A DNA stretch of 64,000 nucleotides from Alteromonas sp. BL110 (GCF_003443615.1 NZ_CP031967.1:372001-436000); one strand, 5' to 3'; counted from the first letter of the stretch, positions 18,194 through 27,975 are shown. A program made the numbers and translations. The notes: generated by a model not told the origin, from the letters alone.

Positions 18194-18654
18194 AACTCTC
18201 TTCCTCTTCGTACTGTACGCAGCAGTACCACAACATGCTCTGCATCCTAGCAGTAGCGTAAATTTTCTGTGCCTGCATCGAGCGATTAAACATCGAAAGC
18301 TTGAAAGCGCTTAGTGACTGCTTTAGGACCTGTCAGCCTTTACTTTGGTTCCAAAGGCCACCGTTCTATTAATATAGACCGCTCGATTGACGGTAACATT
18401 ACGCAGCGATGATGCTTTTAGTTCACAATGTTAAATTAGTGTAAACACCTATTGCATTATAGGTCTTTTTTAACAGGTTCCAAGTGGCAGTCACCGCAAA
18501 ATATGAAAGACTCTCGAGAAGGTTTGCATTGTTCGAATTTGAAAGTTCACTTTAAATACCAACTAACCGTAGCTAAGTGAAAAGTCTGGCGTCCCTTTGA
18601 TTTACAGGGTCCAGACTTTATTCAACAAACTTTAGGGGCACTTAGGAAATGGCA
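18194..18654. other. intergenic gap between TerB-like and condensin-like genes
   Basis: No open frame with a credible start was seen in either strand over 461 bp. The right end holds the terminator hairpin of the upstream operon; the rest presumably includes the TerB-like promoter, but no convincing -35/-10 pair was identified. Confidence 0.5.
18581..18619 (-). terminator. terminator of the condensin-like operon
   Basis: AAAGTCTGG (18581-18589) pairs with CCAGACTTT (18611-18619), with CCCT/AGGG continuing the stem inward. On the minus strand it ends in TTTT shortly after the kleisin-like stop. Confidence 0.7.
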
Positions 18655-19872
18655 TCAACGCAAGCCCAAAGTGATGTCATTGATGTAGAAGTTGCCTGTA
18701 TAGACTTTATCGTTATTACCGTGAGATTCTAATGCAAAAAACTGCTTATCTTCATCGTTTAGGGCTTGATATCCCCCAATTACCTGATAAATCCATACTT
18801 CAGGATCAAAGTCTAAAGCCTGCTCTTCAAAATAATCCAGGGCGGTTTTAGGCTGGCCTGAATCAATTACCTCACAGAAGTAAGCTTCAACTGCCTGCTG
18901 CAGGGGATCTTTTTCAAGCGACAGAGTAGATTGCTCGGTCACATCGATGTCAACAGGCTTAGTATCTTCGTGCTGAGACTGACGTTTGTGTACATGGGTC
19001 AAAGACGCCACAATATTTTGATAATCTGCTTCGTGCTCAACGTTATTCACGTCAGCTGCTGCATTGGCAATAATCGAGTCTGATTGATTAAACAATACTG
19101 GCACATTGGTCAGATTAGCATAGTTACCCGGCGCAAAATCAGGCTGCTGCTCCATGTGTAGCAAAAAACCTTTAAGTAACCGGGTACGACCTTGAAACTC
19201 TCTAAATCGGCCTAACAAGTCTAGCAAACGCGCTTGTACAACAGATAACTCTTGTGCGGCTTTAGAAAAGCGCTGCTGGAGCGATACTACCAATAAATGG
19301 CGTAGTTCGCGGTTAGACCCAGCCAGTTCACTTAACTCATCGAAACGGAAACACTCAAGCTGAGCAAGCAAATCCGTTACCTGCCCTTGCGCTAACTCGT
19401 TTTCGCGAATTTTAGCTTCAACCGACGACACATAACCAAATTCATTATTAATACGGCCGAACATCACACGCACGCTATTACTCAATGATTCTGAAAGCTG
19501 ATACACGTGCTCGGTTAAATCACCCATGTGGGCTGCTGCTTCATTATATTTGTTGTAATGAAGCGCTTCTTTATAATGCTCGGTCAGTGTTTTAAGGCTA
19601 GCAAGCGACGCACCAATATTGGCATTGATGGTCCGATTGCGTTCGTCTTGTAGGCTTCCTTCTAGAAGCGTTCTTACCGCGCTTTTTAAGCGCAATTCAC
19701 TTTGCGCTTCAGGGCGCCACAAAACACCTAATTGAACGAGCTGTTCTAATACCTTAGGGCTGTGGTCGCGCTCTTTTACCGAACCATTAACGTACGCCTG
19801 CATAATAAGGTCGCTGTGACGACCCAACGCATTTAGTAGTTTAGTCCCCGCCTGAATTAACACCTGGCTCAT
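18655..19872 (-). CDS. kleisin-like subunit of condensin-like complex (MukF/MksF/JetA type)
   Basis: The 405-residue protein is the third gene of the operon. Its N-terminal region (about 1-75) looks like a winged helix (KVLEQLVQLGVLWRP, LRLKSAVRTLLEG), followed by a long helical middle (about 80-260) and a flexible acidic linker (about 300-330) before a short C-terminal domain. This layout and size (MukF is 440) fit a kleisin that would bridge the SMC-like ATPase heads. It overlaps the preceding gene by four bases. The family call rests on layout and neighbours; sequence identity was not tested. Confidence 0.55.
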   Translation of the reverse strand: MSQVLIQAGTKLLNALGRHSDLIMQAYVNGSVKERDHSPKVLEQLVQLGVLWRPEAQSELRLKSAVRTLLEGSLQDERNRTINANIGASLASLKTLTEHYKEALHYNKYNEAAAHMGDLTEHVYQLSESLSNSVRVMFGRINNEFGYVSSVEAKIRENELAQGQVTDLLAQLECFRFDELSELAGSNRELRHLLVVSLQQRFSKAAQELSVVQARLLDLLGRFREFQGRTRLLKGFLLHMEQQPDFAPGNYANLTNVPVLFNQSDSIIANAAADVNNVEHEADYQNIVASLTHVHKRQSQHEDTKPVDIDVTEQSTLSLEKDPLQQAVEAYFCEVIDSGQPKTALDYFEEQALDFDPEVWIYQVIGGYQALNDEDKQFFALESHGNNDKVYTGNFYINDITLGLR

Positions 19873-20504
19873 ATCAAACTACCTTGCGAAATAGCGGCCT
19901 CCGCCTGCTCAGATAAACTCAACGCTTCAGTTTCGTCGATAAAACGTAGCATTTCATAAAGGTGCTCAATTTTGCCCGTGCCCAGATAAATCTGTTTATC
20001 CGGGTTAGGTTTAATTAAGTAACCCATTTCTGTTAAGCGTTTAAAAACCTGTTTTAGCTGGCCATCTAAATTCACGCTGGTAGAACCGAACATACGATAG
20101 CGCGAAATTTTCTCTAATTGCTCGGCATAGGCCGGCGTGTCTTCAATGGTTGTTTGCAGCTCGTTCAAACGAATAGCGCTGCCCATAGTTATTGGCATGT
20201 CAGATTCATTGGCTTGTTGAACCAGTAATAACCACTCGACCAGAGGGACAAGGTTAGACGCCGTATCTTGGAACTGCTGGGTTAGCACTTTACGTTCGTT
20301 TTCACCAATGGTGAGGAAGCTAGCAAAGAATACATCACCTTCTGCGGTAGTTGAGAGTGTGCGGTTCAGCAATGCTAAGTGGGGCTCTAGCTGAGCAGCG
20401 TTATCTCTTGATTTAAGAAAACGCCACGCCTCTTCATCGGTCACCTGACAAATAAACGCGCCTTGTAAAAGTGCACTTAGTACACGGCCTTGTTCTGTCA
20501 TCAT
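19869..20504 (-). CDS. kite-like winged-helix subunit (MukE/MksE/JetB type)
   Basis: The 211-residue acidic helical protein has a C-terminal winged-helix-like segment (about 150-200: LKQVFKRLTEMGYLIKPN, then IYLGTGKIEHLYEMLRFID). Size matches MukE (234) and MksE. It lies between the SMC-like ATPase and the kleisin-like gene with ATGA overlaps on both sides, indicating translational coupling and fixed stoichiometry. It should bind the kleisin and perhaps DNA. The assignment is by size, fold pattern and context. Confidence 0.55.
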   Translation of the reverse strand: MMTEQGRVLSALLQGAFICQVTDEEAWRFLKSRDNAAQLEPHLALLNRTLSTTAEGDVFFASFLTIGENERKVLTQQFQDTASNLVPLVEWLLLVQQANESDMPITMGSAIRLNELQTTIEDTPAYAEQLEKISRYRMFGSTSVNLDGQLKQVFKRLTEMGYLIKPNPDKQIYLGTGKIEHLYEMLRFIDETEALSLSEQAEAAISQGSLI

Positions 20505-23500
20505 GCTGATGTCTCCTTGCCTGCTACTTCACTGTTCTTTTCTGCTTCTTTTTTTAGTTTTATGCGTGCGCCTATCGAGCTTGCTTTTGGTTGAACCACC
20601 TGCAGTTGGCGAGTCACTTTATCTATCAAGTAGCGGTTTTCAAATAGCGTCAATACTTCCGATTCTGGATTAGGGAACGCCCCCACTACACTGATGTTAT
20701 TGTTTTGACAGGCTTCAAAGATTTTCTTCACATTATTTTGGTGAAGTGTACCTAATTCATCAATGGGCCAATGCACGGTAGCGTCGGCATCGCCTCGTAA
20801 AAGACGGGTAAAGGCAAGTAAGAATTTACACAGGATAAGGTAGGCCATACCGTGGCTCGACGATTCGTTTAACTGTCGGTCGGTGCGGATAACAAGATCG
20901 CTGTTCCCCTCACGCAGGTGAAGCTCAATATCAAGTAGCTTGCTGATACCGCCGGTAAGTGCCGCGCGACCAAGAATATCTAATACCCGGCGCATACTTT
21001 GCCCGTATTCTTCTTCCGGTAGCTCGTTTGCTCCCTCTTCCATCCAGTGCTCATAGAGTTTTCTGAATTGCTCAAGTTCAGGCCAAAATTCAAGTTCGCT
21101 GATACGCGAGCGAATTTTAACAGCAGAATCTGATACACCATCAAGGGAAAGATCGCCGTCCACCTCTTGGGTAATGCGGCGGCTTTGCGACACAATGCGT
21201 TTATCAATATCGGCAAGAACGAAATAGTATTGCGAGAGATCAGCACCGAATATACGGCCTTGCTCACGCAAGCCCTGCAGTTTCTGCGGGACGATCACAT
21301 TCAGAAGCTGTGCTAGGTGCGACACCATGCGACGGTGATCAAAGCTCTTCACACCGTGGGCGTTTAGCGTTGCACACTCTTCACGGGCGCGTTCCCAGGT
21401 GTCAGATAGACCTGTCCCCGCTTGCGCAGCTATTAGCTGATCAAACCTTTCTACATAAGCTCGTACATCGCTCAATAAGTTTTCCCGTTCCTGAAGCTGG
21501 CTTTGTACCTCCGAGATACGCTGACTAATACTGACATCATCGTGCTTAATTTCTGCTGTTTCGTCTCCAGCCTGAAGCGTTAGCTTAGCTAACGACTTAC
21601 TCAACGTTTTAACTTGCTCTAAATGTTCGCTGGCAGTTTTGAGCGTACTTTCAAGCTGTGCATGCTGCTCTTGAAGTTGCTCGCGATTAGCTTTATATGT
21701 GGCTTGTTTGCTTGCCAAATCACGCTCTGATTCACCCAATAGTTTACGCGACTTAGACAAGCCTTCTTGCCAAATCACCTTTTGCTTAGTAAATACGTTT
21801 GTGTACCAACGTTCATAGTCAGCCACTTTATGACGATGCGTTTCAGTGCGTGTAATATTTTCTTTAAGTTTATTAATTTGCTTTTTAAGCTGACCTATTT
21901 CATCAACATCCACACCGCGATTGCTTAATTCGCTTTCTAGCCAATCTTGCATATCTTTTCGGTCTTGGGCAGCACTCTCCTTCGCTTTTCGCATATCGTT
22001 ATCAAGCTGAGAAATACGCGCCTCACTGTCGGCAATAAGCTGCTGCCAGTGAAATTTGTGCTCGGTTTCCGCTTCACGCTGCTGGTCTTTGATTTCGTCT
22101 CGGCTAAGCTCAAACTGCGCCTTCGCCTGCTTTTGCGACTGCTGATTAGCTTCTAACTTAGTTTTGGCTTTTTGCTTACGTGCAGAAAGCGCTTGTTGGT
22201 ATTCACTGAGCACCGTATCGCGGTCCTGCTGTGCCCGCTTACGACTGGCTTCCGCGCTCTTGACTGCGTTGTCTTTCTGGGTAACCACAAGCTCTGCGTT
22301 ACGCACGTCTTCGTTGGCTTTTGCTAAACGCTGTTCACATTCGTTTTGCGCGGCAAGGGCGGCAGCCTGACGTATTTCAGCTTCTTGCAATTGCTGTTTG
22401 AGTGCTTGTTCAGTGAAGGCGTAGTCAGGGGTATCCAATTCAGTAAGCGCTAACTTAACGCCCATGAAGGTATCACTAGCGCTTTGTGCATCCTTTGCCA
22501 TTACAGGGGCTAAATCAGTGCGCTCGAGTAGCTCCGGACGAATAACTTTACCTAAGGATAATTCCCAGTCGTCTACATTGGCGCGCAGGAACTCAAGCAA
22601 CGCGCCTTCGCCGGGGTAAAGAAGCGCATTAATTTTATTAACCGCTTTTTCATCTTGTTGAAAGGCGTTGCGCGCTTTGTCTAACGCATTCGAACATTCT
22701 TTGCGAAATTCTACTGATTTACTGTGTGCTTGTTGCGCTTGTCGTAATTCGCCACGTGCCGAATCTTCATTAATAGAGGCTTCTTTTATAGCCGCGTCTA
22801 AAATGTCTAGCTGAGATTGCTCAAACTCGTTATAGCCTGCGTTACTAAGTGAAGCTTTAAGCTCAGCCTCCGCTACTTTCAGATCATTTAAACGATTCTG
22901 GTAATCATGCTGTAGCGTACTTAGCTGGCTGTTGTAATCGCTTTGTATTCGACTTAACGCTTCACGCTCGCTCTGCTGTTGTTCAGCTTTGTTTTCTGCA
23001 GCTTCCTGTCTAGCTGCAGACATTTCTTCCAAAGTAATTGAAAGCTTTTCACCTAGCTCAGCTAAGCGCTTGTTGTAGGCTGACTCAATGTCCTGGTGCT
23101 TTTCAGTGAGCAAAACGTAACGACTGTCGGCCATGGCTTTTTCATTTTGCCACTGCGCTAGATTTGCAACGTCTTCTTTAAGCTGCTCAATATTTTCGTC
23201 TTGCCACTTGTCGAATTCACGCTCTACCGTATCCAGTTCGCTAGTAAACTTTTCCACATCGGCGCGAGCAGAAGAAATAACTTGGTTTAAATGATCGCGG
23301 GTATCACCCCATTCACTGTCCGTTTGTTTTCGCTGGAAGCTATTTTCATCAAGCTCGTTCTTGGTAGTTTCAACCCGCGCTGCTAAATATGTCTTATCGA
23401 GTTCAAAGCTATGCTTAAGATTAGCAAGCACTTGCTCGGTACTTGTTAGCGCCATGTCCGCTTGCTCGAGTTTAGAAAACTCAGGGCGAATTTTGTCGAA

Positions 23501-24223
23501 CTGCTTAATTAGATGACACTCTTTAATCCAGTCATCAACCCTATGGCGGCTAAGACCTGAAGTTGGTGGCGTAACGCCATCTTCTTCTAAAATAGCGGCA
23601 ATCATGGCTTTAATGGTTTCCATTTTGCCTTCTTTAGAGTGCACCGCTTTTGCCAACTTTTCTATGTGGCGCATATGCTTTGAAGGTTCGCACAAACTAA
23701 AGATTTTGGCGTAGCCTAATAATTCGCGCGCATTGTTACTTTGGTTGAGCACACCTTGGTCGTTTTGAATGATTGCGCGGAAGTCTTTGGTATTCAGTAA
23801 GCTCGTTACCAGTATATTATTGCGCTTCATGGCGCGTGCAAGCTTTGCGCTACTCACACTGGCGTGCTTGCCATTCTTTTGTTCTATTAGATAGTCACCA
23901 ATTTCAAACGGCTTACCAATTAAACGGTAATTTACACCGGTTCCGTTTGAGCTTAATACAGCTTGGCATAGGTCGCCTTCAGCGCGTGTATATTCATAGA
24001 TAATAAAACTAGATAGGCGCGGTAAGTACCAGCGTTCAAAGCTATCGCGGGTTGCCGGTACCACACGACTAGGGTATTCGCCGTAAAACACGGGAATAAG
24101 TCGCTGAAGCGTGGTTTTACCCGACGCATTGGTACCACAAATATTGGTGTGTCCATCAAGCTTTAGCTCGACTACGCCCGGTAAATGCGTGTCGATAAGA
24201 ATAATACGTTTTAAGCCTGCCAT
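20501..24223 (-). CDS. SMC-like ATPase of the DUF3584 family
   Basis: The 1240-residue protein has a split ABC-type ATPase at its ends and long coiled coils between (about 240-470 and 590-960). Walker A is GTNASGKTT (30-38), with the family GKT (35-37) and YLP (66-68) motifs. The signature-like NESSSHGMAYLILCK starts near 1119, and Walker B is HWPIDELG with Asp1155-Glu1156. This matches DUF3584 (PF12128), whose members are typically about 940-1230 residues. Catalytic residues are intact. By analogy to MukB/MksB/JetC it should be the motor of a DNA-loop or plasmid-acting complex with the next two genes. Confidence 0.8.
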   Translation of the reverse strand: MAGLKRIILIDTHLPGVVELKLDGHTNICGTNASGKTTLQRLIPVFYGEYPSRVVPATRDSFERWYLPRLSSFIIYEYTRAEGDLCQAVLSSNGTGVNYRLIGKPFEIGDYLIEQKNGKHASVSSAKLARAMKRNNILVTSLLNTKDFRAIIQNDQGVLNQSNNARELLGYAKIFSLCEPSKHMRHIEKLAKAVHSKEGKMETIKAMIAAILEEDGVTPPTSGLSRHRVDDWIKECHLIKQFDKIRPEFSKLEQADMALTSTEQVLANLKHSFELDKTYLAARVETTKNELDENSFQRKQTDSEWGDTRDHLNQVISSARADVEKFTSELDTVEREFDKWQDENIEQLKEDVANLAQWQNEKAMADSRYVLLTEKHQDIESAYNKRLAELGEKLSITLEEMSAARQEAAENKAEQQQSEREALSRIQSDYNSQLSTLQHDYQNRLNDLKVAEAELKASLSNAGYNEFEQSQLDILDAAIKEASINEDSARGELRQAQQAHSKSVEFRKECSNALDKARNAFQQDEKAVNKINALLYPGEGALLEFLRANVDDWELSLGKVIRPELLERTDLAPVMAKDAQSASDTFMGVKLALTELDTPDYAFTEQALKQQLQEAEIRQAAALAAQNECEQRLAKANEDVRNAELVVTQKDNAVKSAEASRKRAQQDRDTVLSEYQQALSARKQKAKTKLEANQQSQKQAKAQFELSRDEIKDQQREAETEHKFHWQQLIADSEARISQLDNDMRKAKESAAQDRKDMQDWLESELSNRGVDVDEIGQLKKQINKLKENITRTETHRHKVADYERWYTNVFTKQKVIWQEGLSKSRKLLGESERDLASKQATYKANREQLQEQHAQLESTLKTASEHLEQVKTLSKSLAKLTLQAGDETAEIKHDDVSISQRISEVQSQLQERENLLSDVRAYVERFDQLIAAQAGTGLSDTWERAREECATLNAHGVKSFDHRRMVSHLAQLLNVIVPQKLQGLREQGRIFGADLSQYYFVLADIDKRIVSQSRRITQEVDGDLSLDGVSDSAVKIRSRISELEFWPELEQFRKLYEHWMEEGANELPEEEYGQSMRRVLDILGRAALTGGISKLLDIELHLREGNSDLVIRTDRQLNESSSHGMAYLILCKFLLAFTRLLRGDADATVHWPIDELGTLHQNNVKKIFEACQNNNISVVGAFPNPESEVLTLFENRYLIDKVTRQLQVVQPKASSIGARIKLKKEAEKNSEVAGKETSA

Positions 24224-24562
24224 AGTGTTCCTGTATCAATAACTCTGCCGCGTGAATCCTCACACAGCACAAAATAGTGCCTGCTTAGGTATACAAAAAT
24301 TCTGTATATCGAATAGAAGCCGAGCACATGCGCACGATGTAGCCCGTCAGTGTATTATGAATTCACGAATTTGCACAGATGCGCGGTGATTTGTTGGTTA
24401 CAAAGCATGCTATGGCTTTAAGAACGTTTCATGTTTCTCTCTTTCGAGGTTTGCCCCGCTTCAAATTAAAAATAAAAAATTCAATAATATTTCTAAATAG
24501 ACTAACTTTTACACTTGCTGGTCGACCAATTTTAAAACATCTTATTAACCAATGATAAACAT
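24224..24562. other. divergent intergenic region
   Basis: This 339-bp AT-rich gap separates the condensin-like operon from the lyase-like lipoprotein. Apart from the palindrome at 24519-24528 no RNA gene, terminator or convincing promoter pair was identified. No open frame in it has a ribosome-binding site. Confidence 0.5.
24519..24528. promoter_or_regulatory. TGGTCGACCA palindrome, GntR-type operator candidate
   Basis: The perfect 10-bp palindrome lies 35 bp before the lyase-like gene. TGGT-N2-ACCA is the half-site pattern used by FadR-subfamily GntR regulators such as UxuR/ExuR, which respond to uronates. Its position before a polysaccharide-lyase-like gene makes substrate induction plausible. 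The regulator gene is not in the window. Confidence 0.45.
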
Positions 24563-25594
24563 TTGGTAAAAGCCGTGTCTACGAACAACAAAAACGAAAA
24601 CGTCTTACAAGAAACCCTAATAGTACTTTTTTACTTCTTTTTAATTGCATTGGTTGTGACAGCTGTATCGGCCTGTGGAGGTAGCTCTAAAAGTAATACA
24701 CCCGATCAATCTGTTTCTGTACCTGATTCTCAAGGTGGTGGAGAAACGCCCACTGAAGAACAAGCAGAATTTACCCTAGTGTCTGAAATCCTGCTCAGTG
24801 CCCCGGGCGCTGCAAACGCTAGCGAAACCTACGAATCAATCGAGAACGTGTTTGGAGAAGGCAGCATAGAAGCACCCGACTTGTTCGTTGGCGATCATAC
24901 TTCTACGCCGCATATTTTAGAGGAAACCGATAGCGTTGTAGGCCCCCACTTTGTGTTTTTAGCCCACCGAGATGACGACTTTAATAAAGGTGTTCAGTCT
25001 GACCGTCAGCGCAACGAGATAAAAACTTATGATAAAAGCGATGACGAAGTACTCGGGTTCGAAGGGGACACTATGCAGTTTGAATGGTATTTCTATGTCG
25101 CCAGCGATATGTCTTTAACCAGTAAGTTTAGCCACTTCTTCCAGCTTAAAGCACGAAACGACAGTGAAGATAATAGTAATGGTAACGACGATCAGCCCGT
25201 TATTACCCTTTCCGCTGTCGAAAAAGACAGTTCCGGTAAAGAACTACAAGTAAGACACAGTGTAGGGTTTAACTCTGACGGTTCTCGCACCAGCGATGTC
25301 TATTTAGTTCGAGCAAACTGGAGCGATATCGCCGATGAGTGGGTTAAGGTATCTGTGCAAGCAACCTTTTTAGATGAAGGCAACTTCACCATGCAAATAA
25401 CCCGCGTTAGCGACGACGCTACTATAGTAGATATTAACGAAACAAATATAGATATGTGGCGCGGTGTATCTAATGAGGACTTCATCCGCCCTAAGTGGGG
25501 TATTTACCGCTCTACCGCTGAAATAGATAAGTTACGCCAACAGGAAGAACGAGTGAAGTTTGCTAACTTCGTTATTAGAAAAGGTACGCTTTGA
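24563..25594 (+). CDS. lipoprotein with polysaccharide-lyase-like jelly-roll domain
   Basis: The protein (343 residues from TTG, 339 from GTG at 24575) has a lipoprotein signal ending VSAC and a Ser/Gly/Gln-rich linker (about 43-68). Its catalytic-looking domain contains DRQRNEIKTYD, DTMQFEWYFYV, SHFFQLK and RPKWGIYR, a pattern seen in jelly-roll (concanavalin-like) polysaccharide lyases that bind acidic glycans. Lipidation suggests a surface or periplasmic enzyme acting on uronate polymers. Lyase activity and exact family are inferred. The start is uncertain because no clear ribosome-binding site precedes either codon. Confidence 0.55.
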   Translation: MVKAVSTNNKNENVLQETLIVLFYFFLIALVVTAVSACGGSSKSNTPDQSVSVPDSQGGGETPTEEQAEFTLVSEILLSAPGAANASETYESIENVFGEGSIEAPDLFVGDHTSTPHILEETDSVVGPHFVFLAHRDDDFNKGVQSDRQRNEIKTYDKSDDEVLGFEGDTMQFEWYFYVASDMSLTSKFSHFFQLKARNDSEDNSNGNDDQPVITLSAVEKDSSGKELQVRHSVGFNSDGSRTSDVYLVRANWSDIADEWVKVSVQATFLDEGNFTMQITRVSDDATIVDINETNIDMWRGVSNEDFIRPKWGIYRSTAEIDKLRQQEERVKFANFVIRKGTL

Positions 25595-25683
25595 TTTGCA
25601 ATTGAAGCTACTCAATCGATGTTTTCACTTTAAGGGATACTGGGAGTAGTCGAAAAACGTTTTCAGGTGTTCTTTTAAAAATG

Positions 25684-25714
25684 GCGGTAAGCAATACACA
25701 GGTTTACTTACCGC
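25684..25714. terminator. convergent stem-loop
   Basis: GCGGTAAG (25684-25691) pairs with CTTACCGC (25707-25714) between the lyase-like gene and the convergent propeller gene. A TTTTAAAA tract flanks its left side, so it can act for the minus-strand gene. Confidence 0.45.
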
Positions 25715-25793
25715 ACTCATTTAGCTTTGACAGTGTGTTTTTAAACTATCACGTGGGAAAGCGCTATTATGCGCCTTCCAACCACTACTTTAC

Positions 25794-27851
25794 CTATTTA
25801 ACAGCTAGTACATTCACAGACTCTGGCGCGGGGTACATCATGCTGAAAGTCGGCGCAATGTCACCCGAGGCTGAATTTAAAATGTTATCGAAGCGAAGGA
25901 TCATACCGTTTGATTTTTCCGCGACGTAAACATGACCGTTGCTGAGCATCAGATCCACTGGGTTACCCAGCATTGAACTCGGCCCTGCAATATTAACCGA
26001 TACATCGGTTAAGCCATCTGCATTGCCAGCACCAGCAATGACATAAAGTTTGCCGTCTGTTGCATCTGCAGCGCTACCAACGTCAGAAATAACTAGGCTA
26101 TCGCTTTGGCTATCGTAGTCTATACCATGGATGTTCGTTGGTGCCTCAAATGCAGCACCGTCGCTCGCTGGTACGATTAACCTATCTTCACCTGTAATTA
26201 CGGTCTCACCGCTTTGAAGTTTGCGCATTACTTCTTCAAAAACTGCAACAGTACCGTTGGTTAATGCTAAATACGCACTGTCAGTCGATGGGTCGTAATC
26301 CACATCCCAAGGACGTCCACCATCAGCGGCTTCAAGCGTTAATAGAGGCGCAACATTACCCGATGCACATGGCGAAAATACTCTTACAGCAGGCGTACTT
26401 TCATTAACATCAGCCACAAATACCACACCGGCTTCAGAAACAATATCTAACCCTTTCGGTGCAATCAGCCCGGTTTCACTCCCCATAATCATGTGGTCGT
26501 AACTATCGCTGTACATCATCTCATCGCGCATAGTTTTCAAGCGATTGATTACCAGTAAGCCGCCTGTTGATGTATCCAAATCATCAAAAGTGATAACACC
26601 GTCACCACTTGCCGTAAACGCAGCACTTTCAATGCTCATACCTGCATCAAAAGAACTCAACTCGCTGGATAATACTGCGCTGTATTGAGCCACCTGCCCT
26701 GTTGTTTCGCTTTCAGTTGAAGGGTTACTTGATACCGAAAGCCCCATAATAGGCATAGTTGTTATGCCGTCGTCCGAAGCGTCTTTCATTTCGTCTAATT
26801 CTCTAAACTCAGCTAAAGACTCCGGCTTCACCGATGGCGTTGATAACGTCGGTGCAATATCGCCGCTCTCTCCGTTGAAGATATTTGAGAAAACCAGAAT
26901 GGCGTCGTTTGATTTTTCCGCCACGCGAAGGTTAGACCCGGTGAGAAAAATGTCTACTGGATTGCCAAGCTGGGTAGATGCTCCGCCTATTACTCTGGTT
27001 GGTACAGCCGCCCCATCTGCTGAAGATACATTTTCAATCACAAATATTTGACCGTCGTCGGCCACAGAAGCATCACCCACATCTGATAACACCATACGGT
27101 TAGATTTAGGCTCGTACACAATGCCGTGTAAATTAATTGAAATTTGGTTTCCATCGGCATCCGAAGGAACAACTGAACGCATCACAGTAGGTGCAAAATC
27201 TGAACTTGCCACATCGTCGTACACCGCTAGCGTGCCATCGGTAAGTGCTACGAATAACCTATCGCTTTGCTCGTCGTAGGCCAAATCCCATGGTTTTGCA
27301 GATACCATTATCTCAGCAATAGGTGCAACGTCCCCTGCCGCTTGACTACCAAACACACTTATTTTTTGACCGTTAAAGTCTGCCACCATTACTAGGCCAG
27401 TATTTTCAGCGAAAGCTATACCTTTAGGATTGACTAATCCGGTAGCCGCCCCCGTTATCTCGCGCCCTTTATTCATCATGAAATCTGTCTGTGCATCAAA
27501 ATTACACTGCGTTCTTAAAAGCGGTAAGTCACTGTCACCCGCTTGAATAAGAGAACCTTTATTGGTGAAGACAAGACCTTCATTTGCGCCAGTGGTTACC
27601 GTACTTAGCGCGCTAGCGTTTTGGTCGACTGCCGTTACCGTATTACGATTATCATCACCATTATTGGCAACAAGAAAAGTTGCAGCAGCCAAACCGGGCG
27701 CGCCGTCTTGGCCTGGTGTGCCATCGACACCATCTGTGCCATTTAGTCCGTCGGTCCCATCGTCGCCATCACAGGCGCTTAAAGCAAAAACCATAGCCGT
27801 TGCTAATAATGATAATCTCATTTTTTGCTTCGAAGTTTTGTTGAATTCCAT
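25794..27851 (-). CDS. duplicated beta-propeller lipoprotein with collagen-like linker
   Basis: The 685-residue protein has a lipoprotein signal (lipobox LSAC), then a GxxGxxG collagen-like stretch (LNGTDGVDGTPGQDGAPG) and two homologous halves. Each half repeats NPKG/APKG, PWDLAYD/PWDVDYD, TDGTLAVYDD/TNGTVAVFEE, NLHGIVYE/NIHGIDYD, LSDVG/ISDVG and VAEKSN. The blades resemble NHL/SMP-30 propellers, so it is probably a surface-anchored binding or adhesion protein. Three in-frame ATGs occur at 27863, 27857 and 27851; GGAG is spaced properly for the last. Ligand and role are unknown. Confidence 0.75.
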   Translation of the reverse strand: MEFNKTSKQKMRLSLLATAMVFALSACDGDDGTDGLNGTDGVDGTPGQDGAPGLAAATFLVANNGDDNRNTVTAVDQNASALSTVTTGANEGLVFTNKGSLIQAGDSDLPLLRTQCNFDAQTDFMMNKGREITGAATGLVNPKGIAFAENTGLVMVADFNGQKISVFGSQAAGDVAPIAEIMVSAKPWDLAYDEQSDRLFVALTDGTLAVYDDVASSDFAPTVMRSVVPSDADGNQISINLHGIVYEPKSNRMVLSDVGDASVADDGQIFVIENVSSADGAAVPTRVIGGASTQLGNPVDIFLTGSNLRVAEKSNDAILVFSNIFNGESGDIAPTLSTPSVKPESLAEFRELDEMKDASDDGITTMPIMGLSVSSNPSTESETTGQVAQYSAVLSSELSSFDAGMSIESAAFTASGDGVITFDDLDTSTGGLLVINRLKTMRDEMMYSDSYDHMIMGSETGLIAPKGLDIVSEAGVVFVADVNESTPAVRVFSPCASGNVAPLLTLEAADGGRPWDVDYDPSTDSAYLALTNGTVAVFEEVMRKLQSGETVITGEDRLIVPASDGAAFEAPTNIHGIDYDSQSDSLVISDVGSAADATDGKLYVIAGAGNADGLTDVSVNIAGPSSMLGNPVDLMLSNGHVYVAEKSNGMILRFDNILNSASGDIAPTFSMMYPAPESVNVLAVK

Positions 27852-27975
27852 CTTCATCTCCATACTTGTTCTATTTTAAGAGACGCTGTCAACCGCGAAT
27901 CTGTGCGATAGATACTGCTCACGTCCTGTTCAACAAGCCAAACGAACCACATTTGATATTGGATGCAACAAAAAC

